64,000 nucleotides of DNA from Pontibacter aydingkolensis (GCF_019443125.1 NZ_JAHYXK010000006.1:1-64000); one strand, 5' to 3'; shown: positions 44,947-55,405, numbered from the stretch's first letter. Program-made: numbers and translations. Notes: generated by a model not told the origin, from the sequence alone.

Positions 44947-46247
44947 AATGCAGATCTCCTTAAAACTCTGTCAAAAACATCCGTTTGCCTTTGCGTCATG
45001 TGTCTAGAAGTAAATTTGGAAAAGGCACTCCAGTCAATGTTCAGGTGTAAATTCGGCTTATTAATTAACTCTTGTAGATTGTGGAAAGTCGCATTAATGA
45101 GCCTTTCAGTGTCGTCATTTTTTAAGTTAAATGTTACCGTCCTGCCTGCTCGGGTGCTGGTAATTATTTCGTTCACACTGCTATTCTCATGGAAGATAGT
45201 TAGGATGTTTTTCTTTGAAAGTATATAAGGATATAATTTAGAGGCAGTATAATTTATATCAGTTGAGCCAGGGACTATAAGTAAATCTGCTTCTGAAAGA
45301 AGGAAGAGTGCTTCAAAATAGGGTATTCTGTCAGTTACTTCATTTACTATATCATTTAACTGATACTTTTCCGCCAATGGTTTAATTGTTTCTGTACCCG
45401 TCCCATTTTTTGCATAGCTTGTGCCTATAAAGTGAAGCTTTATCTTAGAGAATAACGAATTGTCTTCACTTAAACCTCTCTCTATTGCTTTAAACAATAT
45501 GTTTAATGAATAATGCAAATCGTAACCTCCACGGCCAACATACAGCAGATTTAAAATACCTTTATTTTTAGAAAAATACTTATTTATAAAGTTAATATTT
45601 TCAAGGACTTTCATATCAATTTCAGAAGCTCCAAAAGTTATAGTCTCCGATTCTGATTTTAAAGTTGAAGGGTACCTTTTATGAAAGGTATTTATGTATC
45701 CATCTGAAACAGCAATAATTCCGTCTGCATAAGGCACAGTAAAGCGCTCAAGGAAAGAATCTACCTTATATGCATATTTGAATTTAGGAGGTTGCTCATG
45801 TTTCGGTTTATCAAGATAAAAATCTTGTCTCCAAGGGTCTTGTATATCTAGAATAAATGGCTTTCTAAATAAGAACTTAAGTAACCTTCCTAACGCCATA
45901 ACGGGAAAGGCTGTTGTAGAAATATAAATTAGGTCATACTTTTCTTTCCGAAATAGAGCGTAGCATTTCAATAAAAGCTGGATAAAGGATCTAAATCCTA
46001 GATTTCCTAAACCAAACTTTCTTGTATAAGAGCTCTTAAAAGCATTTACGCTGTAGACTGTAACATCACTTGGAACCGTTAAAAGTAAATTATTATCTAT
46101 CGGTGCTTCTATAAACTCTGGCTTTACTGCAACAACAGTTGGAATCCAGCCAAATTCCTTAAAATAAGGAAGGCTCATACGAACACGCTGCATATCAGCT
46201 GTGTTAACTGGAGGAAAACAGGGTGAAACAATGAGTACTTTCTTCAT
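44943..46247 (-). CDS. GT-B glycosyltransferase, divergent
   Basis: 434 residues from the ATG at 46247; the longer frame to 46301 lies inside the neighbouring gene, and this start gives an ATGA overlap with its stop. The opening KKVLIVSPCFPPVNTADMQR and the LLYVGRGGYDLHYSLNILF stretch are GT-B-like. No clear EX7E motif is found (the region reads ADLLIVPGSTDINYTASKLYPYI), so its catalytic assignment is weaker than for its neighbours. Confidence 0.75.
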   Translation of the reverse strand: MKKVLIVSPCFPPVNTADMQRVRMSLPYFKEFGWIPTVVAVKPEFIEAPIDNNLLLTVPSDVTVYSVNAFKSSYTRKFGLGNLGFRSFIQLLLKCYALFRKEKYDLIYISTTAFPVMALGRLLKFLFRKPFILDIQDPWRQDFYLDKPKHEQPPKFKYAYKVDSFLERFTVPYADGIIAVSDGYINTFHKRYPSTLKSESETITFGASEIDMKVLENINFINKYFSKNKGILNLLYVGRGGYDLHYSLNILFKAIERGLSEDNSLFSKIKLHFIGTSYAKNGTGTETIKPLAEKYQLNDIVNEVTDRIPYFEALFLLSEADLLIVPGSTDINYTASKLYPYILSKKNILTIFHENSSVNEIITSTRAGRTVTFNLKNDDTERLINATFHNLQELINKPNLHLNIDWSAFSKFTSRHMTQRQTDVFDRVLRRSAF

Positions 46248-47473
46248 TTTGAGAGAACGGACACAACTTTGTCTATAAACTTTTCCTTTTCCTTCTCCCA
46301 ATTTAGCTCATTTAAAGCAATTTCTCTTGCATTCATACGATGGGTAACCAACAAATCAGGTTCATTAGCATACTGCCTTAATACATAAGCCAGGCTCTCG
46401 GGCTCTTCACTTCTAAATATAGAACCAACTGCAGGATAATCCTCCAAAAACTTTTTCTGTGCCTGTGTATCAGAAAGTACAAGTGCATTACCAGCTAATA
46501 AATAAGTAAATATTTTATTTGTTAAGCAGAACTCCCTGTTGAGACAACTTGGAATTTCACCTCCTACTCCAATGTCGTGTTGAGAAGCAATTTTAAAGAT
46601 TTCAGCCTCAGCAACCGGAGGGTTGAATGTTATGTAAGACGATGGGGCAGCTGCTTCATCCGCTATTTTAAGGAGGTATGATTTCATTTCAGCGGATATA
46701 TTTCCTAGGAGAGTAAGCGAAATAGAAACATCATTTAGAATGCCCATAGCTTTTATAATCGTTTCTATGCCTCTTCCCCTGCCGATAGATTGTGAAAACC
46801 AAAACAGCCTTAAAGTAGAAGAGCCATTGCTCGCTATAGGAGGATTTACTTTAGCCGAAAAAACATTGTTTATTATTAAAGGATTTAGCTCAGGGAATAT
46901 TTCAGCATAGGCTTTGCCTATTAAAGGACTGGCAACAGAAAGGTAATCTAAATGTGGAAAATACTTATTTTCAATTTGTATGGTAAGCGTTTTTTCTACC
47001 CCCGAGGAATTGAATTCTTCCCTATGAAAATCTTCTGCGTCAAATCCCACTTTAGCAGCATTTAAACGGGCAGCTTTGACTGCTGCCGGTAGTGCTGCTA
47101 AATTATGTGCGACATATAAATCTGCTTTTTGTTTTATCGCTTCTTTAAGTAGCTCCTGACCAAATAGTGCTGTACTATAATCTGCAATATTAAACTTGTC
47201 ACCTGTAATCTTATATAAAGCTACAAGAAGCTTTCTTCTAAACCTACTCCACTTATAGCTCCACCTCTGGCTTTCAATATGGTAACCTGCTTGAATAAAC
47301 TTGATGGTGGGATGGGTGCGAAATAATTCTTCATCAAATTCATCAGCCCAAGGTGATATAGGAACGTAAATAACTGTAACATTATAACCATCATCGTTTA
47401 AAGCAACAGCTTCTTTAACTAAGCGAGGGTTAGCTGATGGTTGTCCTGATGAAACTAATACAATGGATTGCAT
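46244..47473 (-). CDS. Glycosyltransferase, GT4-like
   Basis: 409 residues. The start SIVLVSSGQPSANPRLVKEA and the central LRLFWFSQSIGRGRGIETII are those of GT-B transferases; the EX7E region is degenerate (VGGEIPSCLNREFCLTNKI), but FTYLLAGNALVLSDT follows as in GT4. It overlaps the FkbM gene before it by 19 bases and the divergent GT after it by 4. Confidence 0.8.
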   Translation of the reverse strand: MQSIVLVSSGQPSANPRLVKEAVALNDDGYNVTVIYVPISPWADEFDEELFRTHPTIKFIQAGYHIESQRWSYKWSRFRRKLLVALYKITGDKFNIADYSTALFGQELLKEAIKQKADLYVAHNLAALPAAVKAARLNAAKVGFDAEDFHREEFNSSGVEKTLTIQIENKYFPHLDYLSVASPLIGKAYAEIFPELNPLIINNVFSAKVNPPIASNGSSTLRLFWFSQSIGRGRGIETIIKAMGILNDVSISLTLLGNISAEMKSYLLKIADEAAAPSSYITFNPPVAEAEIFKIASQHDIGVGGEIPSCLNREFCLTNKIFTYLLAGNALVLSDTQAQKKFLEDYPAVGSIFRSEEPESLAYVLRQYANEPDLLVTHRMNAREIALNELNWEKEKEKFIDKVVSVLSK

Positions 47474-48336
47474 TTATTTGCATTTTCTAGCAATCGTCGA
47501 TTTACTGAATTTATATTATTAACTGCAAAATAATTCTCACGACTTGCAGAATATTCAATAGGATGTACAGAATTAGAAGTAAAATTATAATTGCATAATA
47601 TGTAATTATAATTTTGGAGCTGCTCTAATAATTCTACCACACTTGTTCCTGAATTCTTTAAAGAATCATTGATTTCCAATTGTATAATATCTATCCTCTG
47701 ATGAGCTAATAGATTACGAGCACCCTCTAATACATCCTTTTCAAACCCTTCAACATCTATTTTGACGTAACTAAAATTAGATAAATTATTTTTATCTGCG
47801 TAGCTATCTAGTGTTAAAGTTTCTACAAGTATGGATTCTGATTCTTCACTTTGCGCGATATGATTTTCTCCATCTAATCCAATAGTAAAATTCATTAACC
47901 CACTTAAGTTAGACAAAGCAGTATTATTAGCTATGATCACATCATTCAAAGAATTTAATTCTATATTCTTTATCAACCTGTTATAATTCATATGATCAGG
48001 TTCGAAAGAATGTACATTGCCAGATGTTAAAAATTTAGACATCCAGATACTATAAAAACCCATATTTGTTCCTATATCAACAATTTGATCGTGAGGTCTT
48101 ACATAAGCCTTGATCAGATTAAATTCTTCCCAATCAACTATATAGTTATACATTAACCACATAGATTGAAAAGAATCATAATTAATTAAAAATACCCTGT
48201 CACCCCAGAAGTTGACTTTAATATCTTTTAATCGTGCAGCTCTTATAAATTTCCAAGTTATAAAGCGTTTGATTGCGAATATTGGATGCTTTTTATTATA
48301 TGGAGAACTTAAGAGAATACGTAATGAACTATACAT
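47455..48336 (-). CDS. FkbM-family methyltransferase
   Basis: 293 residues. Motif I is IVDIGTNMGFYSIWMSKF (about 88-105), the acidic strand-2 end is VHSFEPD, and FSYVKIDVEGFEKDVLEGA (about 191-209) is the FkbM signature. It probably O-methylates a sugar or the polymer made by the cluster. Overlaps on both sides (8 and 19 bases) show it belongs to the operon. Confidence 0.85.
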   Translation of the reverse strand: MYSSLRILLSSPYNKKHPIFAIKRFITWKFIRAARLKDIKVNFWGDRVFLINYDSFQSMWLMYNYIVDWEEFNLIKAYVRPHDQIVDIGTNMGFYSIWMSKFLTSGNVHSFEPDHMNYNRLIKNIELNSLNDVIIANNTALSNLSGLMNFTIGLDGENHIAQSEESESILVETLTLDSYADKNNLSNFSYVKIDVEGFEKDVLEGARNLLAHQRIDIIQLEINDSLKNSGTSVVELLEQLQNYNYILCNYNFTSNSVHPIEYSASRENYFAVNNINSVNRRLLENANKCNPLY

Positions 48337-49357
48337 AGCTAACTAATTTTAGATATTTTTCTGTTATAACTGAAACATCAAATCTTTCTCTTGCCCGCTT
48401 TGCACAGCCCTTTCTATCAATCTGCTCTATCTTAGCTAGCGCACCTACCATTTCTTCCTTGGTAGGGACTACATACCCTGAAATTTCATTTTCAATAACC
48501 TCAGGAACAGCTCCACAACCGAATCCAATAACAGGAGTACCACATGCCATGGATTCAGCCATCACCATACCAAATGCTTCTCTTATATCTATCGGGAAGA
48601 GCATTGCTTTAGACTGTCTTAGATAAAAGTTCTTTTCTTCATCATTTACAGTTCCAACATAAATAATTTGTTCTCCATCTATATGCGGTTCGATTTCGTT
48701 TTTAAAGTATTCGAACTCAGATGGTATAGTAGAAATATTACCTGCTATAATTAATTTATTATTTGTGCTCTTAGCAACTTCTATCGCAATATGGCAACCT
48801 TTTACTCTATCCAGACGACTTAAAAATATAAGAGGAGCATCTGGCTCAACAGAATAAGAAGGTGTATACTTAGAGAAATCTATTGCATTATATACTGTAA
48901 CCCATTTACCTGCGACACTACCTGTAGAAACGCAATCATCACTAGGAGCTGTAAACACTAAGTTTTTATGAGGCAGCTTTACTATTTTTCTAATATTACT
49001 ACTGTCAATTTCGCGACCATAGGTCATAATTTTATTAACCTTATGGTTAAGAACTGGAAGTAAAAATAATAATCTCCCAAAATTGTGTATCATATCATAA
49101 TTATTGCGGTGTTTCCAGAGAAATAGCCAAGCCTGTGGAATTGCTTTTAAAGCGTTCCATTTTTTTGGCGGGAAACCATCTTGCCCGAAGGAATAAACCA
49201 CACACCCTTCCACAGCTGAACCAGGACTTACCAACAGATCCACTTTATGGCCTAACTTTTGGTATTGCCGCGCAAACATGTAAACCAATCGCTCGTGCCC
49301 TCCATATCCTTTAGGGGGTACCGCTATGCCTGGATCCATGATAAGTAGAATTCTCAT
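48329..49357 (-). CDS. Glycosyltransferase family 4
   Basis: 342 residues. ILLIMDPGIAVPPKGYGGHERLV with the GGHE turn, LIFLSRLDRVKGCHIAI and EAFGMVMAESMACGTPVIGF (EX7E, about 262-281) match the GT4 family closely. It is coupled to the FkbM gene by an 8-base overlap; 79 bases separate it from the GT2 gene upstream, where a promoter could sit. Confidence 0.9.
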   Translation of the reverse strand: MRILLIMDPGIAVPPKGYGGHERLVYMFARQYQKLGHKVDLLVSPGSAVEGCVVYSFGQDGFPPKKWNALKAIPQAWLFLWKHRNNYDMIHNFGRLLFLLPVLNHKVNKIMTYGREIDSSNIRKIVKLPHKNLVFTAPSDDCVSTGSVAGKWVTVYNAIDFSKYTPSYSVEPDAPLIFLSRLDRVKGCHIAIEVAKSTNNKLIIAGNISTIPSEFEYFKNEIEPHIDGEQIIYVGTVNDEEKNFYLRQSKAMLFPIDIREAFGMVMAESMACGTPVIGFGCGAVPEVIENEISGYVVPTKEEMVGALAKIEQIDRKGCAKRARERFDVSVITEKYLKLVSYV

Positions 49358-49436
49358 AATAAATGGTGTCTAATGATCTGTGCAATTGGTAGAAACAATA
49401 TCACAAGGTAAACTAAACAATGCAAAACTAACAAAT

Positions 49437-50390
49437 TCACTTTCCTACTAACTTATAACAGTATTTTTTGACATCCAAAGCTGTTCTCCAGCCTAACGTA
49501 TTATCTAATATTCTTAAGAGTTTGCCTCCAGGTAAATTAACAGTTGAACTGCCTAATTCAATCGCTTTCTGCTCTGCTTCAAGAGCTAACTTAGGATGTT
49601 GTATGTAATGTCCATATGCATACTCTATATACTTGTTTGCCATTGCTAATCTTGCTCTTTCAGAGTCTTCTAAATCTAAGGTGTAGCCTTTGATAAGATC
49701 TATAGCCTTCAATGCGGAAGATGCAGCAGGTTCAGAATTATTTGCCGAAACCGAAGTATAAATACCTGATCTATAGTATACTTTTGCAGTAGAGCAATAA
49801 AGTACTTCCTCTGAATAAGTAAGAAGTCTGGAAAAAAACTCTCCATCTTGATTACGTTTAAGGCTTTCATTCCAAAGTCCGCCCTTCTCAATCAGAGGCC
49901 TAGGTGTTAACCAACAACCTGTCATAGACATTCGATCATATATAAGCCATTCTGCCGGACTAAGATCTCTTTGTATATCCTCATGAGGCTCCCATCTTAT
50001 ATCTTCACTGATTGAGTTATAAAATCTCCCCCATTGGCAATGGATTATATTTTTTAATGGAGCTCTGCTAGTCAGTAACTGTTTAATTTGGAGCTCTATT
50101 TTATCAGGCGCTAGTACATCATCTGCATCCAAGAATTGAATATAATCTCCTTTAGAAACACTAAATCCATGATTTCTAGCAGCACAGGCTCCTAAATTAG
50201 CCTGTTTAACAACTTTAAGATTATCCCCTTCAAATTTGGAAACAATATCAAGGGTATTATCAGATGATCCGTCATCAACAATTATCAATTCAATGTTACT
50301 CCACGTTTGATTCAAAACAGAATTTATAGTTTCCTCTATATATTTAGATGAATTAAACACAGGAATAATGACGGATACTGTTTCTATCAT
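49437..50390 (-). CDS. Glycosyltransferase family 2
   Basis: 317 residues. SVIIPVFNSSKYIEETINSV, ELIIVDDGSSDNTLDIV and FLDADDV (about residue 93) are the GT2 nucleotide- and metal-binding blocks, followed by an acceptor region with a W-rich stretch (MTGCWLTPRPLIEKGGLWNE). Single Asp-rich motif, inverting mechanism expected. Confidence 0.9.
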   Translation of the reverse strand: MIETVSVIIPVFNSSKYIEETINSVLNQTWSNIELIIVDDGSSDNTLDIVSKFEGDNLKVVKQANLGACAARNHGFSVSKGDYIQFLDADDVLAPDKIELQIKQLLTSRAPLKNIIHCQWGRFYNSISEDIRWEPHEDIQRDLSPAEWLIYDRMSMTGCWLTPRPLIEKGGLWNESLKRNQDGEFFSRLLTYSEEVLYCSTAKVYYRSGIYTSVSANNSEPAASSALKAIDLIKGYTLDLEDSERARLAMANKYIEYAYGHYIQHPKLALEAEQKAIELGSSTVNLPGGKLLRILDNTLGWRTALDVKKYCYKLVGK

Positions 50391-50426
50391 AGGCGAAAGA
50401 GAACTTCTAGAAATTGAGTAATTAAA

Positions 50427-51347
50427 TTAAAAAGACTTTTGGGATTCTGTTTTATTAACAATAAATTTCACCAAATCTTCGCATCTGTCATATTGATGCA
50501 CAACAGCCGATTTATAACCATTTGCATTATATATAAAATCTTCATCAAAACTGTAATCTGTTTTGCTCAGAGCAGACAGCGTTAATACATGTTCTTGTTT
50601 GGAGTGTATGTGGGGCTGTTGTATCTTATTAGTGTGGATCAAGACATTAAACAATCCTTGATCTATTCCTTTAATATCAAAAGGTAGATTATTCTCAGGT
50701 ACAGAAAGTAAAAAGGTTTTTAAAAAGCTGATTGTACTTTCATGATCACCCAATATAGTACCGGAACAAAAGATTCCTTTATTTCTTATTCTGAGGTAGT
50801 TAAGATAGCTCGTTGACAGCTTAACCCATTGATTGTTGTACCACCTATCTTTTATACATTGAGTAATGTTTTCCTGAAAAACATGTAGCCCTTTTTGACA
50901 ATTATCAAAAGGGTTAGATTGAAAAAAGACATCACGAGAATCTGTTAAAAAGACTTTACGAAACTGGTTTTTCTGCAGAATTAACAAGTAGATTGCATAA
51001 CGACCTAATTGACAATGATAAGTTCTTGCAAATTTTAGTAGCACTTCATCATCTGAAAAATTTGATCCTGATAAAGCATCTTTAATACTAATAGAAGTTC
51101 TTCTTCTGCTAAAACTAGTAAACAACTCTCTAATACTTAACTTGTATTTAATTGAATCAACTTTGAGTCCTTTGATGATAACTTGTTCTATAGAGAAACG
51201 GAAGGCTTCTAAAGGGGGAGTAATTCTATTATTTACAATGAGAAAAACGACACCATCAAACCCTGTAGCATTTAGGGAATTTAAAAAAACCTTAAGGTCT
51301 TTATACTCATAATTCAAAGCCAAGGTAATGACTGCATCTTTTTGCAT
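50427..51347 (-). CDS. Putative glycosyltransferase of unrecognised family
   Basis: 306 residues. I cannot place it in a named family. VITLALNYEYKDLKVFLNSL at the start and KVFLTDSRDVFFQSNPF (about 147-163) with its DxxD-type acidic motif, then GIFCSGTILGD and KGIDQGLFNVLI, resemble GT-A enzymes in which a DxD motif binds a metal and the GxDQG-like stretch shapes the active site. Position among GT2 genes supports a transfer role, which is an inference. Gaps of 36 and 62 bases lie on either side. Confidence 0.65.
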   Translation of the reverse strand: MQKDAVITLALNYEYKDLKVFLNSLNATGFDGVVFLIVNNRITPPLEAFRFSIEQVIIKGLKVDSIKYKLSIRELFTSFSRRRTSISIKDALSGSNFSDDEVLLKFARTYHCQLGRYAIYLLILQKNQFRKVFLTDSRDVFFQSNPFDNCQKGLHVFQENITQCIKDRWYNNQWVKLSTSYLNYLRIRNKGIFCSGTILGDHESTISFLKTFLLSVPENNLPFDIKGIDQGLFNVLIHTNKIQQPHIHSKQEHVLTLSALSKTDYSFDEDFIYNANGYKSAVVHQYDRCEDLVKFIVNKTESQKSF

Positions 51348-51409
51348 TACTGTATATATTTAGTTTGAAAGTTAATCCGTCAATATTCCAAATTTTAACT
51401 GATCATGCG

Positions 51410-52288
51410 TCAAGAATTACTAGAAAACCTAGATGAACTATGGAATATTCTAAAAAGGTTTATATTTGAACGTTTTACCAATTTTAGCCTCTGTACAAAT
51501 CCTAACCCCATAGGATTCTTGATCATCGTCACTAGCTGATTCCTTCTGATTTTATCTAAAATGAAAGCTTTGTTTTTACCTGATAAAGAACAAAGCTCTA
51601 TATACTTCTCAGCAATAAATAAATAATCCATAACATACCGACTATGGCTACTCATTTCTTGACCTTCATGTACCCTATTCCAAATAAGCCCCTGGGGCAT
51701 TAACACAATTGGGTACGAAAGTGATAGCCTATGCCATAATTCGAAATCTCCCACCATTCTCTGATTGTAAAATCCTCCTTGGGTCTCGAAAATGTCTTTC
51801 TTAATAATGGAAGACAAAGGAGCTCTATGAAAAATCGGCACATTTTTCAAGTAGTTAAATTCATAAGCTTCTTTAGGTGAAAGACAAATTGGAAAAGGTT
51901 TTTCAGAATAAGGCGCTATGGTACACAGACCAAATCCAGCTTCAGGATGCTGCTCCATCATACTCACCATTACCTCAAGGCCATGTGAATAAATGTAATC
52001 ATCAGCGTCAACATACTTTAAATATTTACCCTTTGCATAAAAAGCAGCTCTATTACGATTAGCATAATCACCAAGATTATAATCATTTAGATGAACTTTC
52101 ACACGAGTATCTCTAGCGGCATAACTTCTGGCTATCGAAAGAGTTCTATCCTTTGAGCAGTCATCAACAATAATTAGCTCAAAATCTGTTAAAGTTGAAT
52201 CAAGGACACTTTTTATTGCTTGTGCAATGTACTTCTCTCTGTTAAAAGAAGTCATTAAAACACTTACGAGAGGTTTATTCATTAGCAA
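51410..52288 (-). CDS. Glycosyltransferase family 2
   Basis: 292 residues. VSVLMTSFNREKYIAQAI, LIIVDDCSKDRTLSIA and YVDADDYIYSHG (about 91-102) are the canonical GT2 blocks. The first Met (52288) or the third codon's Met (52282) are both possible; either overlaps the preceding GT4 gene (14 or 8 bases). Confidence 0.9.
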   Translation of the reverse strand: MLMNKPLVSVLMTSFNREKYIAQAIKSVLDSTLTDFELIIVDDCSKDRTLSIARSYAARDTRVKVHLNDYNLGDYANRNRAAFYAKGKYLKYVDADDYIYSHGLEVMVSMMEQHPEAGFGLCTIAPYSEKPFPICLSPKEAYEFNYLKNVPIFHRAPLSSIIKKDIFETQGGFYNQRMVGDFELWHRLSLSYPIVLMPQGLIWNRVHEGQEMSSHSRYVMDYLFIAEKYIELCSLSGKNKAFILDKIRRNQLVTMIKNPMGLGFVQRLKLVKRSNINLFRIFHSSSRFSSNS

Positions 52289-53411
52289 TTTCTATTAATT
52301 GCGATAATAGAGTTTTATGTATATTAACATCTAAACTTTGTAATGCATGGTGGAAGGCATTATTCCCTAATAATTTCCATCTGTCCCTAATCTGCCATGC
52401 TTGCTCTAAGGCACAATCTAGAGCCTGTTCAGAAAAATCATCTACAAGAAATCCTGTTATACCATTCTTCACAAGCCTTTCATTATCCCCTACCCTTGTA
52501 GTAATAGCTGGTCTTCCAAGCAAGTTAGCCTCAATTAAGGCTAGAGGCAGGCCCTCTGCAACAGAAGGTAATATAAACATATGATTATTTGTCCAAACTT
52601 CCTTTAAATTTTCAACTTGCCCATGCATTTTAATACTTTCATCTAAACCAAGTTTTGAGATCAAATTATGAAGCGCACCAGCATCTGGTCCCTCACCGTA
52701 AAGATTAAGTTTAATATTTCTGTTCCTCCATTTACTACTATGGAGTAACTTAACTATTAAATCCTGCCGTTTAACTTTAAAGTTTATTCGCGCCACACAA
52801 GCTAAGTGATAATAGTGCTCGTGTGGCCATAAAAGCTCTTCGGTATGCAACTTTATTGGATTATTTATTATACAAGCATTTTCAATCTTTCTACCAATAG
52901 TTGCCTCTGAAGCCATTCTGTTGCGCTCTGATACGAAATAAAACCGGTGAGTCAGATTAAAAAGCGCTCTTGCTCTACGAATTACACTGTCATTCAGCTT
53001 TGCTTTATGCTCTACATGAAATTGAGAAATAAGGACAAATGGAATCTTGCTTCTGGTTAAAAAGTTATACATCATCACCTGAGAAGCAGCATCATATGTG
53101 CCTCTTTGACTAACAATAATCAAGCTTGGCCTAAAACCCTTTAATTTGATAAATGTATTTAGCCATGGAATGATGCACTTAATTTTAAAACTAAGTTTTT
53201 GTACGAAAGTAGCAGGTACATTATCTTCTCTGACATGTATATCTGCCCCTAATGCTATAAGTTCAGCCATTTTGGTGTGCCTTAGGTAAGACTTATCTGC
53301 ACTTATCAAAATTGGGATATTATTTAAAAGTGCTTCTTTTGCGGTCATGTACCATAATACCTCGCTACCTCCGTATTCACCACTTTGGGTTGCAATAAAA
53401 CAAAGCCTCAT
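52275..53411 (-). CDS. Glycosyltransferase family 4
   Basis: 378 residues. RLCFIATQSGEYGGSEVL with the GGSE turn, HLACVARINFKVKRQDLI and EGLPLALIEANLLGRP (EX7E, about 291-306) mark a GT4 enzyme. It overlaps the GT2-like gene upstream by 4 bases and the GT2 downstream. Confidence 0.9.
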   Translation of the reverse strand: MRLCFIATQSGEYGGSEVLWYMTAKEALLNNIPILISADKSYLRHTKMAELIALGADIHVREDNVPATFVQKLSFKIKCIIPWLNTFIKLKGFRPSLIIVSQRGTYDAASQVMMYNFLTRSKIPFVLISQFHVEHKAKLNDSVIRRARALFNLTHRFYFVSERNRMASEATIGRKIENACIINNPIKLHTEELLWPHEHYYHLACVARINFKVKRQDLIVKLLHSSKWRNRNIKLNLYGEGPDAGALHNLISKLGLDESIKMHGQVENLKEVWTNNHMFILPSVAEGLPLALIEANLLGRPAITTRVGDNERLVKNGITGFLVDDFSEQALDCALEQAWQIRDRWKLLGNNAFHHALQSLDVNIHKTLLSQLIEIANE

Positions 53412-54253
53412 ACTTGCCTAATTCTTATCCAGTAATACAAAGCTTTAGATTTATTTAGCATGCTAACATTCTTGTTGCTTAGTATATATTTCCACATAAG
53501 CCTAGCTCTATCTGAAAAATTATTTACATGTTTATGTAGGTGAAAAACTAACTTATAGGCGCTAATCATATAGGCATGAGAAATTATTGCTCCGTTTTTT
53601 TGGGTGCATCTGGGCAGATTCTCTCTAAAATCTTCATGTATTTCCATTGTAGCGCAAAACCATTCCCCGTTAAAACTGCCCTTAGATAAGTGGAGAGTTT
53701 TAATACCTTTCGCTACAACAATTCTTTTGGAAGTGCCAAGGTGTAGAGAATAGTACAAATCATACCCATGGTAACCGGTACGATCTGGAAATGGGTTGTC
53801 TTTCCAGATTGATTTGGTTGTAACCATTAACAAACCATCTATTACTACTACTTCTTCCCAGTCAGAATTACTATTTTCCCTTGTATCAGTAACTTCATTA
53901 ATGAGGCCTGATACATAAAACTCTTGAGGAGTATCAATCCAGGAACCTGGCAAATCCGTTTTTACGATGGCACCACAGGCACCTATAAGCCCTATATCAC
54001 TATCAGAACTAAAAATATTTTTTAGTGCAGTTCCCCAGTTGTTAGAATAGAAAAAAACGTCCTCATGCATGAAACACAGTATATCAAACTTAGCCTGGGC
54101 AGCTCCTGCATTGTATGCTGTAAAAATAGAATATTTGTTTTTACTGTTATCTATAGCAATAACTTCATGAGGGCAACCAACTGTTTTGCTTATATTAGCT
54201 TCAACTCTTTTTAAATTTGAGTTGTTAACGGAGCAAATTATAATTGAGATCAT
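53408..54253 (-). CDS. GT2-like glycosyltransferase (atypical GT-A)
   Basis: 281 residues. SIIICSVNNSNLKRVEANI and ILCFMHEDVFFYSNNW (about 58-73) show a GT-A fold in which HED stands where DxD normally is. This is the branch found in streptococcal and Bacteroidota glycan loci (Glyco_tranf_2_5-like). It is likely a transferase but catalytic competence without DxD is uncertain. Confidence 0.75.
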   Translation of the reverse strand: MISIIICSVNNSNLKRVEANISKTVGCPHEVIAIDNSKNKYSIFTAYNAGAAQAKFDILCFMHEDVFFYSNNWGTALKNIFSSDSDIGLIGACGAIVKTDLPGSWIDTPQEFYVSGLINEVTDTRENSNSDWEEVVVIDGLLMVTTKSIWKDNPFPDRTGYHGYDLYYSLHLGTSKRIVVAKGIKTLHLSKGSFNGEWFCATMEIHEDFRENLPRCTQKNGAIISHAYMISAYKLVFHLHKHVNNFSDRARLMWKYILSNKNVSMLNKSKALYYWIRIRQV

Positions 54254-54265
54254 ATGATGGCAATT

Positions 54266-55405
54266 CTAGCTCACAAGTTCCTCAAGTAAATGGACAATTT
54301 TCTCAACTTGATTTGAAACTGAGTACTCATCTAAAACACGTTTACTTGCTGTTCTCCCCATTCCATTCTTTTTTTCTAAACTATTACTCAACTCTACTAT
54401 GGCCTTAGCCATTTCAGAAGTATCAAGATCAGGAATTACGTATCCAGCATCATTTTTTATAAAAGTGGATAATCCTTCAGCACCTTCAAAGCAAACGATT
54501 GGTATTTGATATAAAGCTGCCTCCAAAGCAACAATCCCAAATGCCTCCTCCCTTGACATCAAACAAAAAACATCAAAAATAGAAAAATACTTTTCTGGAG
54601 TTGGAGTAGCACCAGTAAAAATAACCTTAGCTTCGACACCGCTAAGCTTCAGTTCCATTTCAACCTCTGCTCTTGCTTTAGCATTTAAATTGCCAACCCA
54701 TACAAGATAAAAATTTTCTGCTGCAGCACTCTTTTTTAATTGTTCTGCAAGCCTGATAAACAGATCCCAGCCTTTACGCCATTCAACTGTTCCTGCACTT
54801 CCAATTATAAAACTGTCAGTAGGTATGCTCAACTCAGCTTTAACTGCCACTCTATTAAATTCTTTACTGTTGATATGCAAGGGAAAACATTTTGTTTCCT
54901 TTACTATGGCAGGGTTAACTTTTAAAGTTTGAGTTAGATACTTTGTTACAGAAGGCGAAGAAGTAATGTAGTGGTTTGTATGCTCTTTGACTAACTCTAG
55001 ATTTTCTTCTCCTAAACTTTTGACAACATATGCTAGCTCATGCATATGTGTCACGACTTTCATGTTTAAATCCTGTAGAAATTTTAAAATGCTACCGTTA
55101 GCTGAAGTATTGGAGTATATAACATCAACATGGAGTCGTTTTATCTTCTGTTTAAGAAACCAATGATTACAATTGAAACCTCCAATTTTAATTTTATTAG
55201 CTAATCTAGCTGAGATAAAATTCAGAGACCTATCAAATAAAAAGGTAGTTCCTAAAGCTTTGAAGTCGTTAAGAAGAGGGCCTGACGCTCTTAACAGGAA
55301 AAAGAGCTCCCAGTCGGTGTTCTGTTTGAGGTATCTGCACAGACTTAACAGGTATAGAGGTGCTCCGGTCCTGGATGCATTATGTGAAATAAAGAGTACT
55401 TTCAA
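54266..55405 (-). CDS. Glycosyltransferase family 4
   Basis: 379 residues. VLFISHNASRTGAPLYLLSL (a GAP(L/I) turn common in surface-polysaccharide GT4), FIIGSAGTVEWRKGWDLF and EAFGIVALEAALYQIP (EX7E, about 286-301). The two genes flanking it (12 and 40 bases) read in the same direction. Confidence 0.9.
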   Translation of the reverse strand: MKVLFISHNASRTGAPLYLLSLCRYLKQNTDWELFFLLRASGPLLNDFKALGTTFLFDRSLNFISARLANKIKIGGFNCNHWFLKQKIKRLHVDVIYSNTSANGSILKFLQDLNMKVVTHMHELAYVVKSLGEENLELVKEHTNHYITSSPSVTKYLTQTLKVNPAIVKETKCFPLHINSKEFNRVAVKAELSIPTDSFIIGSAGTVEWRKGWDLFIRLAEQLKKSAAAENFYLVWVGNLNAKARAEVEMELKLSGVEAKVIFTGATPTPEKYFSIFDVFCLMSREEAFGIVALEAALYQIPIVCFEGAEGLSTFIKNDAGYVIPDLDTSEMAKAIVELSNSLEKKNGMGRTASKRVLDEYSVSNQVEKIVHLLEELVS

